Below the pieces are notes generated by a model. It was given only the letters and a program-made list of their open reading frames with translations. It searched no databases and had not been told where the DNA came from. The position numbers and the translations under genes are program-made. Positions 39,648-48,940 of a stretch of DNA of 49,006 nt are shown piece by piece. Positions within the stretch are counted from its first letter, which is position 1. Each line of letters starts with the position of its first letter. This DNA is from Neobacillus soli NBRC 102451 (GTDB taxonomy: Bacteria; Bacillota; Bacilli; Bacillales; Cytobacillaceae): assembly GCF_001591665.1 (NCBI RefSeq), contig NZ_BCVI01000066.1:1-49006 (forward strand), given 5' to 3'.

Positions 39648-40423
39648 TAGGAAACCTCCTCGCCCAGATACGCCTCGATGACTTTTGGATTATTTCTGAT
39701 TTGTTCTGGTGTACCATTGGCAATCAACTGGCCGTGGTCGAGCACATAAATTCGTTCACACACACCCATCACAAGAAGCATGTCGTGTTCAATGAGCAGA
39801 ATCGTTAAATCAAACCGTTCACGGATTAACGAAATTAAATTCATCAGCTCTTCCGTTTCCTGAGGATTCATGCCTGCCGCCGGTTCATCCAGCAGCAATA
39901 ATTTAGGATTTGCAGCCAGTGCCCTGGCAATTTCAAGCCGGCGCTGCTGACCGTATGGCAGATTCTTTGCCTTTTCGTGCATAACCGTTTCTAACTTGAA
40001 AATTTTTAAGAATTCAATTGCCTTTTCCTCCATTTCCTTCTCACCGGAAAAATGGGGCGGGAGGCGGAAGATAGAACTCAGGATCGAATGCTTAGCCTGG
40101 GAATGATAGGCAACCTTTACATTATCAAGGACAGATAATTCGCTGAACAAACGAATGTTTTGAAAGGTCCGGCTAATTCCCTTTTTTGTTATTTTATAGG
40201 GTGCAAACCCATTTAGTTTTTCACCATCTAACGAGATGGTTCCTTCTGTAGGTACATAAACACCCGTTAACAGGTTAAAAAAGGTTGTCTTGCCGGCACC
40301 GTTTGGTCCAATTAAACCGACAAGTTCACCTTGGTTTAATTCAATGTTCACTTCAGAAACAGCCTTTAGGCCGCCAAAGCGGATGCCGGCATTTTCTACC
40401 TTAAGCAACTGTGTTTTTGTCAT
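39647..40423 (-). CDS. livG: Branched-chain amino acid ABC transporter ATPase LivG
   Basis: A 258-residue ATPase. Walker A is GPNGAGKTTFFN, the signature is LPYGQQRRLEIARAL, and Walker B is LLLLDEPAAGMNPQE. The segment GISRTFQNIRLFSELSVLDNV is characteristic of LivG. It overlaps livM by 23 bp, with AAGGAGGAG before the ATG. Confidence 0.93.
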   Translation of the reverse strand: MTKTQLLKVENAGIRFGGLKAVSEVNIELNQGELVGLIGPNGAGKTTFFNLLTGVYVPTEGTISLDGEKLNGFAPYKITKKGISRTFQNIRLFSELSVLDNVKVAYHSQAKHSILSSIFRLPPHFSGEKEMEEKAIEFLKIFKLETVMHEKAKNLPYGQQRRLEIARALAANPKLLLLDEPAAGMNPQETEELMNLISLIRERFDLTILLIEHDMLLVMGVCERIYVLDHGQLIANGTPEQIRNNPKVIEAYLGEEVS

Positions 40424-41372
40424 GTTGCACTCCTCCTTTAGCGGATTTACCGACTTTAAAGAATGAGGTAATTTCTCTTGTTCCGAGCAGGCCTTGCGGA
40501 CGGAACAACATCATTACGATTAAGACTAAACTGTAAATAACCATCCGAACCTCTGGGTAACTAGAAAGGAAGGCCGAAATAATCGTTAACAGGATAGCAG
40601 CAATGACGGCACCAGACATACTTCCCAACCCGCCAATAACTACTAAAATCAAAATATCAAAGGATTTCAAAAAACTAAAGTTTGTCGGCTGAATAATGTA
40701 AAAGTTATGGGCATGCAGGGCACCGGCCACACCAGCAAAAAAGGCGCCGATGGCAAAGGCGATTACCTTATAAAAAGTTGTATTGATCCCCATTGCATCC
40801 GCGGCGATTTCATTTTCTCTAATCGAAATACAGGCCCGTCCATGGGTGGAGTTCGTAAAATTGACAATCACAATAATTGTAATCAATACGCAGGCAATAA
40901 GCCATGGCCAGGTAATTAAATGGGAAACCGTCATCCCGCTGGCCCCGCCTACATAATCAATATTTAAGAAAACAATTCGCATAATCTCGCCAAAACCTAA
41001 AGTAGCAATGGCTAGATAGTCGCCGCGCAGTCTAAGCGTGGGAATCCCAATAACCAATCCCGCAAGAGCTGCCGCCGCACCACCGCCAATCAGCGCGACA
41101 GGGAAGGGAAGACCCAGTTTCATCGTGACGATGGCCGAGGCATAGGCCCCAACAGCGAGGAAGCCGGCATGTCCAATCGAAAACTGCCCGGTAATTCCAA
41201 TAATCAAATGAAGACTAGCTGCAAGAATGATATTGATACAGATTGTATAAAGTGTATTTACATAGAAAGGGTTTAATGTACCCCCGTTAATCAGAAATTG
41301 TAGAACAACGGATAAAACGACAGCTAAACCGATTGACGTCCAGAAACCCTTTGCTTTTTTTACTATATTCAT
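40401..41372 (-). CDS. livM: Branched-chain amino acid ABC transporter permease LivM
   Basis: A 323-residue permease with eight to ten membrane helices. LIIGITGQFSIGHAGFLAVGAYASA and GRACISIRENEIAADAMGIN are standard LivM segments. It pairs with LivH to form the membrane channel. The start is supported by GGGTGG before ATGAATATAG. It ends in a soluble tail that overlaps livG. Confidence 0.93.
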   Translation of the reverse strand: MNIVKKAKGFWTSIGLAVVLSVVLQFLINGGTLNPFYVNTLYTICINIILAASLHLIIGITGQFSIGHAGFLAVGAYASAIVTMKLGLPFPVALIGGGAAAALAGLVIGIPTLRLRGDYLAIATLGFGEIMRIVFLNIDYVGGASGMTVSHLITWPWLIACVLITIIVIVNFTNSTHGRACISIRENEIAADAMGINTTFYKVIAFAIGAFFAGVAGALHAHNFYIIQPTNFSFLKSFDILILVVIGGLGSMSGAVIAAILLTIISAFLSSYPEVRMVIYSLVLIVMMLFRPQGLLGTREITSFFKVGKSAKGGVQHDKNTVA

Positions 41373-41386
41373 CGCTCATCCACCCC

Positions 41387-42268
41387 CTAGACCTTTTCCC
41401 TGACATTTTTACCAAAAAGGCCGGCAGGGCGGAAAATTAAAATAAGAATTAGTACAACAAAGGCCACACCGTCACGCCAGAGCGAGAAGCCTGCCGCGCT
41501 GACAAGTGATTCAATCACACCTAATAATAAGCCGCCGGCCATTGCGCCTGGGATAATTCCAATCCCGCCTAGAACGGCGGCAACGAAGGCCTTAAGACCT
41601 GGGATAATCCCCATCAACGGTTCGATCTTTGTATAATACATACCAAAGATTACGCCGGCAGCTCCAGCAAGAGCTGAACCAATCGCAAACGTGGCGGAGA
41701 TGGTGTTATTTACATTAATCCCCATCAGCTTTGCCGCATCCATATCATGGGAAACCGCCCGCATCGCTTTGCCGATTTTTGTTTTATGAACAATAAACTG
41801 CAATAAGATCATTAAGAAGAGGGAAACAGCTAAAATTAGCACTGACTGACTGCTAATTTTTACACCGAATAAATCCAGGCTTTTTAATGGAATGATATTG
41901 TTTGGATATGCCTCCGGCTGGGCTCCGCGAATATAGATGGTTCCATATTCGATAAATAAGGATACCCCAATGGCCGTAATCAGGGCTGCAATCCTTGTTG
42001 CATTCCTCAAAGGCTTGTAGGCAATTCGCTCAATTAATACGCCAAAGATGGCACAAGCGGTCATTGCAATTAGTAAAGCGGGGAAAAATCCTAAATCAAG
42101 TATAGTAATAGAATAAAAGCCTATAAATGCACCAACCATGAAGACATCTCCATGGGCAAAGTTAATCAGTTTAACAATCCCATAAACCATCGTGTACCCA
42201 AGAGCAATCAACGCATAAATACTGCCCAGTGAAATTCCATTAACAAGCTGCTGTATAAATTGTTCCAT
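41387..42268 (-). CDS. livH: Branched-chain amino acid ABC transporter permease LivH
   Basis: A 293-residue permease with about eight membrane helices. Typical LivH features are NGISLGSIYALIALGYTMVYGIVKLINFAHGD near the N-terminus and RAVSHDMDAAKLMGINVN. ATG at 42268 is taken as the start; a TTG at 42274 is closer to AAGGGG and is almost as likely. It lies 154 bp after livK, beyond a terminator-like hairpin, so permease and ATPase genes may be read at lower level than the binding protein. Confidence 0.92.
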   Translation of the reverse strand: MEQFIQQLVNGISLGSIYALIALGYTMVYGIVKLINFAHGDVFMVGAFIGFYSITILDLGFFPALLIAMTACAIFGVLIERIAYKPLRNATRIAALITAIGVSLFIEYGTIYIRGAQPEAYPNNIIPLKSLDLFGVKISSQSVLILAVSLFLMILLQFIVHKTKIGKAMRAVSHDMDAAKLMGINVNNTISATFAIGSALAGAAGVIFGMYYTKIEPLMGIIPGLKAFVAAVLGGIGIIPGAMAGGLLLGVIESLVSAAGFSLWRDGVAFVVLILILIFRPAGLFGKNVREKV

Positions 42269-42324
42269 GTCCAAAACACCCCTTAGAAAGGACTTAACTA
42301 TATTACTTTTTGAGAACTAACTAT

Positions 42325-42372
42325 CTAGCTTCAGCGCCTAGCGACTAGTATACTTCGCTAGTAAGCAGCTTT
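42325..42372 (-). repeat. Possible short relic of the foldback repeat family
   Basis: The minus strand contains GCTAGGCGCTGAAGCTAG, close to the right end of the element at 16937-17048 (CTAGGCGCTGCAGCTAG), and a GCGAAAGCTGCTTAC left part. The interior is reduced to a small hairpin (TAGCG/CGCTA). It lies between livK and livH. Confidence 0.45.
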
Positions 42373-42379
42373 CGCATTA

Positions 42380-42416
42380 AAAGTGAATAGGGAGACTAAC
42401 TCTCCCTATTCACTTT
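42380..42416 (-). terminator. Strong hairpin after livK
   Basis: AAAGTGAATAGGGAGA pairs perfectly with TCTCCCTATTCACTTT over 16 bp across a five-base loop, with TTTTAATG after it on the minus strand. It starts 5 bp past the livK stop. It is probably a leaky terminator or mRNA stabiliser that favours livK over livHMGF. Confidence 0.8.
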
Positions 42417-42421
42417 GTATT

Positions 42422-43600
42422 TTATTCTGGGTTAACTTTCGTTTTAAATGTTTGTTCGCCGTTTTTGTACTCTAGAATAACAGCTGATTTGATTGGGTTA
42501 TGGTCTTTATCAAGCTTCATTTTTCCAGTTACCAACTCAAGACCATCTGTTTCAGCAAGTGCTTTTTGAATTTTCTTTGAATCGCTGCTGCCGGCACGTT
42601 TGATGGCGTCAGCAAGGAAGTAAGCTGAATCATAACCTAAAGCATTAAAGGCATCCGGAGATTTATCCTTGTATTTTGCTTTGAAGGCTTTGACGAAATC
42701 TTGTACCTTCGGATCAGAATCGCCAGAAGAATAGTGGTTCGTAATAAACGTATTGTTTAAAGCATCCTTGCCGGCAAGTTCTACTAGTTTAGGAGAATCC
42801 CAGCCGTCTGCACCCATCATTGGGACATCAATACCTAATTCACGAGCTTGTTTCACAATCAAACCAACTTCTTCATAGTAGCCTGGAACAAAGATGAAAT
42901 CAGGCTTTTCGCCTTTAATATTGGTTAATTGGGCATGGAAGTCAGTATCCTTTGCGACATATGCCTCTTCCTTAACAATTTTTCCTCCCTCTTTCTCAAA
43001 CAATTCTTTAAAAGAAGCAGCTAAACCTTTCGAGTAGTCACTTGCACTGTCAATGAAGATGGCAGCCGTTTTTACCTTTAATTCGTTAGCCGCAAAGTTC
43101 GCTGCTACTGTCCCTTGGAATGGGTCAATAAAGCAAGTGCGGAAGACGAAATCATTTAATACTTTTCCGTCTTTAACTGTTACATCAGCAGCCGTTCCAG
43201 TTGGCGTTAATAATGGCACATTGTTACTTTGAGCAATTTCAATCTGTGCCTTTGTATTTCCGCTTGTGGCTGCACCAATAATGGCAACAACCTTATCCTG
43301 ACTGATTAACTTTGTTGCACCGTTAATGGCTTCCGGAGCTTCTGACTTATTATCCACTTGAACGAGCTGCACTTTCTTGCCATTAATACCTTCCTTGTTG
43401 ATTTCTTCCAATGCAAGATCAATACCTTCTTTAATCGATTGACCGTAGGAAGCAACTCCGCCGGATAATTCTAGGTTCGCCCCAATCTTAATGACTTCAT
43501 CCTTTTTCTCATCACCGCTTGTACTTGAATTACAACCTGCCAACACACCTGCAGCGACCATAAGCGACATAAAGAGACCTGCCAGTTTTTTCTTTCTCAT
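42422..43600 (-). CDS. livK: Branched-chain amino acid ABC transporter substrate-binding lipoprotein LivK
   Basis: A 392-residue lipoprotein (lipobox VLAGCNSS) of the type I periplasmic-binding fold. IKIGANLELSGGVASYGQSIKEGIDLALEEIN and VVAIIGAATSGNTKA are typical of Leu/Ile/Val-binding proteins. It captures ligand outside the membrane for LivHMGF. The exact ligand set is not certain. AGGGGG precedes the ATG. A promoter and CodY-like operator lie about 60 bp upstream. Confidence 0.92.
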   Translation of the reverse strand: MRKKKLAGLFMSLMVAAGVLAGCNSSTSGDEKKDEVIKIGANLELSGGVASYGQSIKEGIDLALEEINKEGINGKKVQLVQVDNKSEAPEAINGATKLISQDKVVAIIGAATSGNTKAQIEIAQSNNVPLLTPTGTAADVTVKDGKVLNDFVFRTCFIDPFQGTVAANFAANELKVKTAAIFIDSASDYSKGLAASFKELFEKEGGKIVKEEAYVAKDTDFHAQLTNIKGEKPDFIFVPGYYEEVGLIVKQARELGIDVPMMGADGWDSPKLVELAGKDALNNTFITNHYSSGDSDPKVQDFVKAFKAKYKDKSPDAFNALGYDSAYFLADAIKRAGSSDSKKIQKALAETDGLELVTGKMKLDKDHNPIKSAVILEYKNGEQTFKTKVNPE

Positions 43601-43654
43601 ACTTTACCCCCTAGTTTTGATAAAATCCGTTGTTCTACTCTTTTAAAAAAAGAT

Positions 43655-43697
43655 AATATTCTGAAAACATTGTATCTAATATTTCCGAGTTCGTCTA
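43655..43697 (-). promoter_or_regulatory. livK promoter with CodY-like operator
   Basis: Minus strand: TAGACG (43697-43692), 17 bp, TACAAT (43674-43669), with a start near 43662. AATATTCTGAAAACA at 43655-43669 matches the CodY consensus AATTTTCWGAAAATT at 12 of 15 positions and lies over the start. A weaker candidate (11 of 15) lies at 43730-43744. The remaining bases of this 308-bp gap are AT-rich without other features. CodY repression by branched-chain amino acids would suit the gene. Confidence 0.55.
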
Positions 43698-43860
43698 GTA
43701 TTATTACAAGTTATTTTAAAATAATTTTGAAAATAGTGAAAATTGTACATACTTCCACATAAATAGCTTTACTCTGTTAAAGTGGTTACAAATTTACTTT
43801 TTAAAAAATGGGAAATTTACTTTTGAAATATTTTGTCTAAATATGTTTCTTTCAGCCGCA

Positions 43861-43894
43861 AAAATAAAAAAGAGACCCCCAAATCAGGAATCTC
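43861..43894 (-). terminator. Terminator of the niaP-like gene
   Basis: Minus strand: GAGATTCC pairs with GGGGTCTC (two G-T wobbles), followed by TTTTTTATTTT, 15 bp after the stop of the transporter gene. Confidence 0.65.
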
Positions 43895-43908
43895 AACCCT
43901 CAAAATTA

Positions 43909-45114
43909 TTATACTAATTCTTTTCTTTTCGTTTCTTGTCCTAAAAAGAGGACGGTCGCAGCGCCAATGAGGACGGCAATACAGAAAATAGTAAAGATGG
44001 TTGAAATGGATACTTTTTGAGTGACAAGATATCCTACCAATAGGGGACCTAGGACCCCGCCAATCCGTCCAAATGAAGCTGCCATACCAGTCCCAGCACC
44101 ACGGATAACGGTTGGATATTGCTCAGGTGTATAAGCGTAAAGACCGCCCCAGGCACCAAGATTGAAGAATGACAGGAGTATTCCCGCTGCCATCAATAGG
44201 GCGGTTGTATCGGCCGTACCAAAGAAGTAGGCGCTAACTGCCGTACCAATTAAATAAACTACTAAGACGAATTTCCGCCCAAATCTCTCAATACACCAGG
44301 CAGCGGTAAAATAGCCCGGCAATTGGGCCAGTGTCATGATTAGCACATATTCAAAGCTTTTGATCATACTAAAGCCTTTCATGACCATGACACTTGGAAG
44401 CCACAAGAACATTCCATAATAAGAGAAGACGACGCAAAACCAGACAATCCACAGCATGGCAGTCTGGCGCCGATGTTCTTTGGACCATAATTTCATAAAA
44501 CTTTGCCAGGAAGAGACCTTTTCTTTTTCCTTTAAAGCCGTAAACCGCGGGGAGTCCGGCAGCCCGATTCGTAAATATAAAGCATAGAGAGCTGGAGCAG
44601 CACTTATCAGCAACGCCACCTGCCAGCCAAACTTTGGAATCACGAAAAAGGAGATAAGCGCCGCAATCAACCAGCCGCCTGCCCAAAAGCTTTCCAGCAG
44701 GACAACAATCCTGCCTCGTTTTTCAGCCGGGACACTTTCTGAGACGAGCGTTGAGGCAACAGGCAGCTCGCCGCCCAATCCGGCCCCGACAAAAAATCTT
44801 AATACTAAAAATACCGATAAGGTCGACGCAAATGCGGACGCCCCGCTGCCAACTGAGAATAATATTAGCGTTATAATAAACACATTTTTCCGGCCGGTCT
44901 TGTCGGCCATAAAGCCAAAAATAAGTGCACCTGCGGCCATACCGATGGAATTAATGCTCCCAATCCAGCCCATTTGTTCCGGAGTTAAATTCCATTCTAC
45001 CTTTAAGGCGGCAATGATGAAGGAGAGCATTCCCACATCCATGGCATCAAACATCCAGCCCATTCCGGCAATGCCAAGTAACTTCCGCAACGATATTTCC
45101 TTTCTCTTTTTCAT
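43909..45114 (-). CDS. niaP: MFS transporter, probable niacin permease NiaP
   Basis: A 401-residue major facilitator with 12 predicted helices. The sequence is close to what I recall of B. subtilis NiaP (YceI): RKLLGIAGMGWMFDAMDVG at the start, then SINSIGMAAGA, FMADKTGRKN and GLGGELPVASTLVSE. It probably imports nicotinate for NAD salvage. An aromatic-acid role is the main alternative, as families overlap. AGGGGG precedes the ATG. The promoter spacer contains a candidate NiaR operator. Confidence 0.8.
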   Translation of the reverse strand: MKKRKEISLRKLLGIAGMGWMFDAMDVGMLSFIIAALKVEWNLTPEQMGWIGSINSIGMAAGALIFGFMADKTGRKNVFIITLILFSVGSGASAFASTLSVFLVLRFFVGAGLGGELPVASTLVSESVPAEKRGRIVVLLESFWAGGWLIAALISFFVIPKFGWQVALLISAAPALYALYLRIGLPDSPRFTALKEKEKVSSWQSFMKLWSKEHRRQTAMLWIVWFCVVFSYYGMFLWLPSVMVMKGFSMIKSFEYVLIMTLAQLPGYFTAAWCIERFGRKFVLVVYLIGTAVSAYFFGTADTTALLMAAGILLSFFNLGAWGGLYAYTPEQYPTVIRGAGTGMAASFGRIGGVLGPLLVGYLVTQKVSISTIFTIFCIAVLIGAATVLFLGQETKRKELV

Positions 45115-45204
45115 ATCGATCCCCCTATGTAGTCACAGATATTTACATGATTCCCCAAATCCAGTTAATTTAGAAGGAGTGTAAATCTAGTAATCATAAA
45201 GAGT

Positions 45205-45233
45205 ATTTTATCAGTTGTCTTTACACTTGTCAC
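45205..45233 (-). promoter_or_regulatory. niaP promoter with an operator-like sequence in its spacer
   Basis: Minus strand: GTGACA (45233-45228), 17 bp, TAAAAT (45210-45205), a good sigma-A promoter. The spacer reads AGTGTAAAGACAACTGA. A GTGTAAA half with inverted partner also occurs near 45179, on the 5' mRNA side. NiaR, the nicotinate-responsive repressor of niaP in Bacillus, is the expected regulator; I cannot verify its motif from memory. Confidence 0.5.
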
Positions 45234-45256
45234 CACCCTATAAAAAATTGAGAGAG

Positions 45257-47119
45257 TTAATCAAGTGCACCTTCGACGTTTTTAAATTGATTAAAAAACA
45301 TCTGGTAGTATCTTCCTTGCTGGTCCATCAACATATCATGGTTTCCTTGTTCAACAATTTGTCCGTGGTCAATGACCATGATGTTATCCGCATCGCGAAT
45401 CGTATTTAGACGGTGGGCAATGATAAAGCTGGTCCGGTCCTCCATTAACTTCAGCAAGGCTTCTTGAATATGGAGCTCTGTTCTCGTGTCAATGCTGCTT
45501 GTCGCTTCGTCTAAAATCAGTAACGACGGTTTCGCTAGGATAACCCTTGCAATCGCCAGCAGCTGCTTCTGTCCCTGGCTTAGATTTCCGCCGTTTTCAG
45601 TCAAGACGGTTTCATATTGGTTTGGCAGCCGGCTGATAAATGGAGCGGCATTGGCCATTCTCGCTGCCTTCTCAACCTCTTCGTCCGTTGCCGCCGGTTT
45701 CCCATACTTAATGTTTTCCTTAATTGTCCCAGAAAATAAATACGTATCCTGAAGTACAAAACCGAAGCAGCTTCGTAAGCTGTCCCTTGTGTAATCACGA
45801 ATATCGCGGCCGTCGAGCAGGATTCTGCCGCTTGTCACATCGTAGAATCTCGTCAGCAGGTTTACAAACGTTGTTTTTCCAGCACCTGTCGGACCGACCA
45901 GGGCCGTACTGCTGCCAATGCGTGCTTCAAAGCTGACATTCCTTAAAATCGGCACATCGGACCGATAGCCGAAACTGACATTTTCAAAGACAACATGCCC
46001 CTTTGGATTTTCCAAGGCAATGGCTGTTGGCGAATCGGCAGGTTCCTCCTGTTCATCGATGATTTCAAAAACGCGCTCGGCCCCGGCGACACCCGATTGG
46101 AGAACGTTAAAAATATTGGCAAGATCATTCAGCGGTCTGACAAATTGCCGTGAATAGGTGATAAAGCTAGCAATCGCTCCGATTGTGATTAAACCTTTCA
46201 CTGCCATCACGCCCCCGGCAACGGCAACAATCGCAAAGCCAAGATTATTAATGACGTTCATAATCGGCATCAGAAACCCCGACCAAATTTGCGCCTTAAG
46301 GCCGACCGCACGGAGACGTTCATTCACCGTGTTAAACTCTTCGATGACCTTTTCCTCATGATTAAAGGCCTTAACGACCTCAATTCCAGAAATGGTCTCC
46401 TCAATATGGCCATTTAATTTCCCAAGCTCCACCTGTTGCCCTTTAAAAAAGACACTTGTTCGTTTCGCAATCGTCCTAGTTAGGAAAAAGACAAGCGGTA
46501 CGGTAATCAAGCTTGCGAGTGTTAACAGCGGGCTTAAGATTAACATCATCAATAGGGAGCCCGTAATCACAACCAGCCCCGACATTAATTGGGTCGTTGA
46601 TTGGGAAATCGTATTACTGACATTATCAATATCGTTGGAAAGTCTGCTCATTAGTTCCCCGTGTGAACGTGCGTCAAAGAAGGAAACCGGGAGCTTCTGC
46701 AATTTTTTAAAAAGGGTATCCCGTAAGCTTTTGACAATTCGCTGCGCAACACCCGCCATCAGCCATCCTTGTAAAAATGTCAGTACAGCATCGGCAATAT
46801 AGGCGGCAACGAGAATGATGATGATCACCTCAAGCAGGCCAAAATCTACTTTTCCGCCGTTTAGGCTCATTGCATCGACGGCTTTCCCAATTAAGAATGG
46901 GGCGAGGAGCATCAGCGCCGAGTCTATCAAAATAAAAAAGAAAATGAATGAGAGCATTTTTCGTTCTTTGCCAAAGTATTGCCACAGCCTTCTTAGAGTC
47001 CCTTTAAAGTTCTTTGGTTTGACAACGGGCCCGCGGCGGTGGGCACCGCCAAACCCGCCAGGTCTCATCGGCGGCGGTGCAGGGGGATTGTTGCCGGCTT
47101 GTGCTGTTTCCTTTGCCAT
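45257..47119 (-). CDS. ABC exporter half-transporter, second subunit of a heterodimer
   Basis: A 620-residue type I ABC exporter. A Pro/Gly-rich, basic N-terminal extension (about 1-45) precedes six transmembrane helices (50-340) and an ATPase domain: Walker A GPTGAGKTT, signature LSQGQKQLLAIARV (Gln for Gly), Walker B LLILDEATSSIDTRTE with catalytic Glu, and an IAHRLNTI switch histidine. It starts directly after its partner's stop, with AAGGAGG before the ATG. Size and order resemble the B. subtilis YfiB-YfiC pair. The substrate is unknown; drug or lipid export is typical. Confidence 0.88.
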   Translation of the reverse strand: MAKETAQAGNNPPAPPPMRPGGFGGAHRRGPVVKPKNFKGTLRRLWQYFGKERKMLSFIFFFILIDSALMLLAPFLIGKAVDAMSLNGGKVDFGLLEVIIIILVAAYIADAVLTFLQGWLMAGVAQRIVKSLRDTLFKKLQKLPVSFFDARSHGELMSRLSNDIDNVSNTISQSTTQLMSGLVVITGSLLMMLILSPLLTLASLITVPLVFFLTRTIAKRTSVFFKGQQVELGKLNGHIEETISGIEVVKAFNHEEKVIEEFNTVNERLRAVGLKAQIWSGFLMPIMNVINNLGFAIVAVAGGVMAVKGLITIGAIASFITYSRQFVRPLNDLANIFNVLQSGVAGAERVFEIIDEQEEPADSPTAIALENPKGHVVFENVSFGYRSDVPILRNVSFEARIGSSTALVGPTGAGKTTFVNLLTRFYDVTSGRILLDGRDIRDYTRDSLRSCFGFVLQDTYLFSGTIKENIKYGKPAATDEEVEKAARMANAAPFISRLPNQYETVLTENGGNLSQGQKQLLAIARVILAKPSLLILDEATSSIDTRTELHIQEALLKLMEDRTSFIIAHRLNTIRDADNIMVIDHGQIVEQGNHDMLMDQQGRYYQMFFNQFKNVEGALD

Positions 47120-48847
47120 CTATAAGACCTCCTTGCCCATCTGTGATTGATAGATTTCTTGATAGACCCTGCACCCTTCGATTAACTCGCTGTGGGTTCC
47201 CACGCCAACGAGTTCCCCTTGGTCAAGGACGACAATCTTATCGGCATCGATGATGGAGGTAATCCGCTGGGCAATCAGCAGGCAGGTCAGCCCTTTGGCA
47301 TATTTCTTCAAGGCTGCCTTTATTTTGGCTTCAGTCGCCACGTCGACAGCGCTGGTACTATCATCCAGGATCAGAATCTCTGGTCTCTTCACCAAGGCCC
47401 TAGCAATTGAAATCCGCTGCTTTTGTCCGCCGGAAAAATTAACACCGCCCTGGCCAATTCTTGTTTGGTAGCCTTCCGGGGAACTTTCGATAAAATTATG
47501 GGCCCCGGCAATGACTGCTGCTTCAATCACTTCCTCATCTGCGGCATCCTCCTTACCCCAGCGGATATTCTCGGCGACACTGCCCGTAAACAAGATATTC
47601 TTTTGCGGTACGATGGCAATTTTCTCTCTTAAGCTTTTCGGGCTCACCAGTAATGTGTCTTCACCATTTACTTTAATCGTGCCGCCCACTGCATCGTAGA
47701 AGCGAGGAATCAGCCCGACAAGCGTGCTTTTCCCTGAACCGGTGGAGCCAATAATACCGACCGTTTCCCCAGGCAGGATCGTCAGGTTGATATTTTTTAA
47801 AATAGGTTCACCGCTTGTTCCTTCATAGGCAAAGCTAACATTTTCGAAATCAATTCTGCCTTTTTCATCAGAATTTTCTGTCCGTTCCTTTTTCCAGGTA
47901 AGTGCATCTTCCTGTAAAAATACTTCGTCAATTCTCCCTGCCGATGCCTTTGCCCGGACAAACATATTGAACACCATCGAAATCATCATCAATGAAAATA
48001 ATATCTGGGTCATATAGTTGATAAACGCAATAATATGGCCGACCTGGATGTCACCTGTATTCACCCCAAGGCCGCCAATCCAGAGGACAACGACGATGCC
48101 GAGGTTCACCGTCAGCATAATCGCCGGGCTGAAGGTCGCCATTAATCGGCCCGCGCGAATCGATTGGTCCTTAAAGTGATCATTCGTTTTCGTGAATTTC
48201 CCAATCTCAACATCGAAACGGTTAAAGGCCTTGACGACACGTACACCGGATAAATATTCCCTCATCACCGAGTTGACCCGGTCCAACGCCTTTTGGACAC
48301 GGGAGAAGAGGGGAAAGCCTAATCTCATATTAACGATGATTAACAAGGCAACAACCGGGACGACAACCGCGAGGACTACTGATAGATGCAGGTTCAATCG
48401 TGCGGCCATAATCAAACCGCCAATCGCTAACAGCGGGGCTTTGACGAATATCCGCATCAATCCGTTTACAAAAACCTGGACCTGGGTGACATCATTGGTC
48501 AGCCTCGTGATTAAGGACGCACGGTCAAACTTATCGATATTTTTGAATGAAAGCGTTTGGATCCTTTTAAATAAATCGGACCTTAGCTCGGTGCCGAAAT
48601 TTTGCGAAACGATGCTGGCGACAACGCTCCTAGTCGAGGCGGATATTGCTCCAAAGGCCGTAATCAGGAGCATCAGACCGCCCATTTTTAAAACATAGTG
48701 GATATCCCTATTGGCCACACCTTCATCGATAATTTTTGCCATAATCGTAGGCTGCAATAAATCACTAATCGCTTCAAAGGTGAGAAATAAAACCGCAATG
48801 CTGAAAGACTTCCAATATTTTTTTATGTATTTTGATAAAAACTTCAT
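47120..48847 (-). CDS. ABC exporter half-transporter, first subunit of a heterodimer
   Basis: A 575-residue type I ABC exporter with six transmembrane helices and an ATPase domain. Walker A is GSTGSGKST, the signature is FSGGQKQRISIARAL, and Walker B is ILILDDSTSAVDVATE. Here Asp replaces the catalytic Glu after Walker B, and the switch position reads IAQRIT with Gln for His. This subunit therefore carries the degenerate catalytic half, as in other heterodimeric exporters, while its partner has the intact Glu and His. ATG at 48847 has GAGGTGG eight bases upstream; GTG at 48859 overlaps that site. Confidence 0.9.
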   Translation of the reverse strand: MKFLSKYIKKYWKSFSIAVLFLTFEAISDLLQPTIMAKIIDEGVANRDIHYVLKMGGLMLLITAFGAISASTRSVVASIVSQNFGTELRSDLFKRIQTLSFKNIDKFDRASLITRLTNDVTQVQVFVNGLMRIFVKAPLLAIGGLIMAARLNLHLSVVLAVVVPVVALLIIVNMRLGFPLFSRVQKALDRVNSVMREYLSGVRVVKAFNRFDVEIGKFTKTNDHFKDQSIRAGRLMATFSPAIMLTVNLGIVVVLWIGGLGVNTGDIQVGHIIAFINYMTQILFSLMMISMVFNMFVRAKASAGRIDEVFLQEDALTWKKERTENSDEKGRIDFENVSFAYEGTSGEPILKNINLTILPGETVGIIGSTGSGKSTLVGLIPRFYDAVGGTIKVNGEDTLLVSPKSLREKIAIVPQKNILFTGSVAENIRWGKEDAADEEVIEAAVIAGAHNFIESSPEGYQTRIGQGGVNFSGGQKQRISIARALVKRPEILILDDSTSAVDVATEAKIKAALKKYAKGLTCLLIAQRITSIIDADKIVVLDQGELVGVGTHSELIEGCRVYQEIYQSQMGKEVL

Positions 48848-48940
48848 GTCGGTACCCACCTCGAATATCTGCCAAATCTAATATATCCATTATAATTTTG
48901 TTTACAGCCCTTAAACAATTAATTAGTCCGGAAAATAAAA

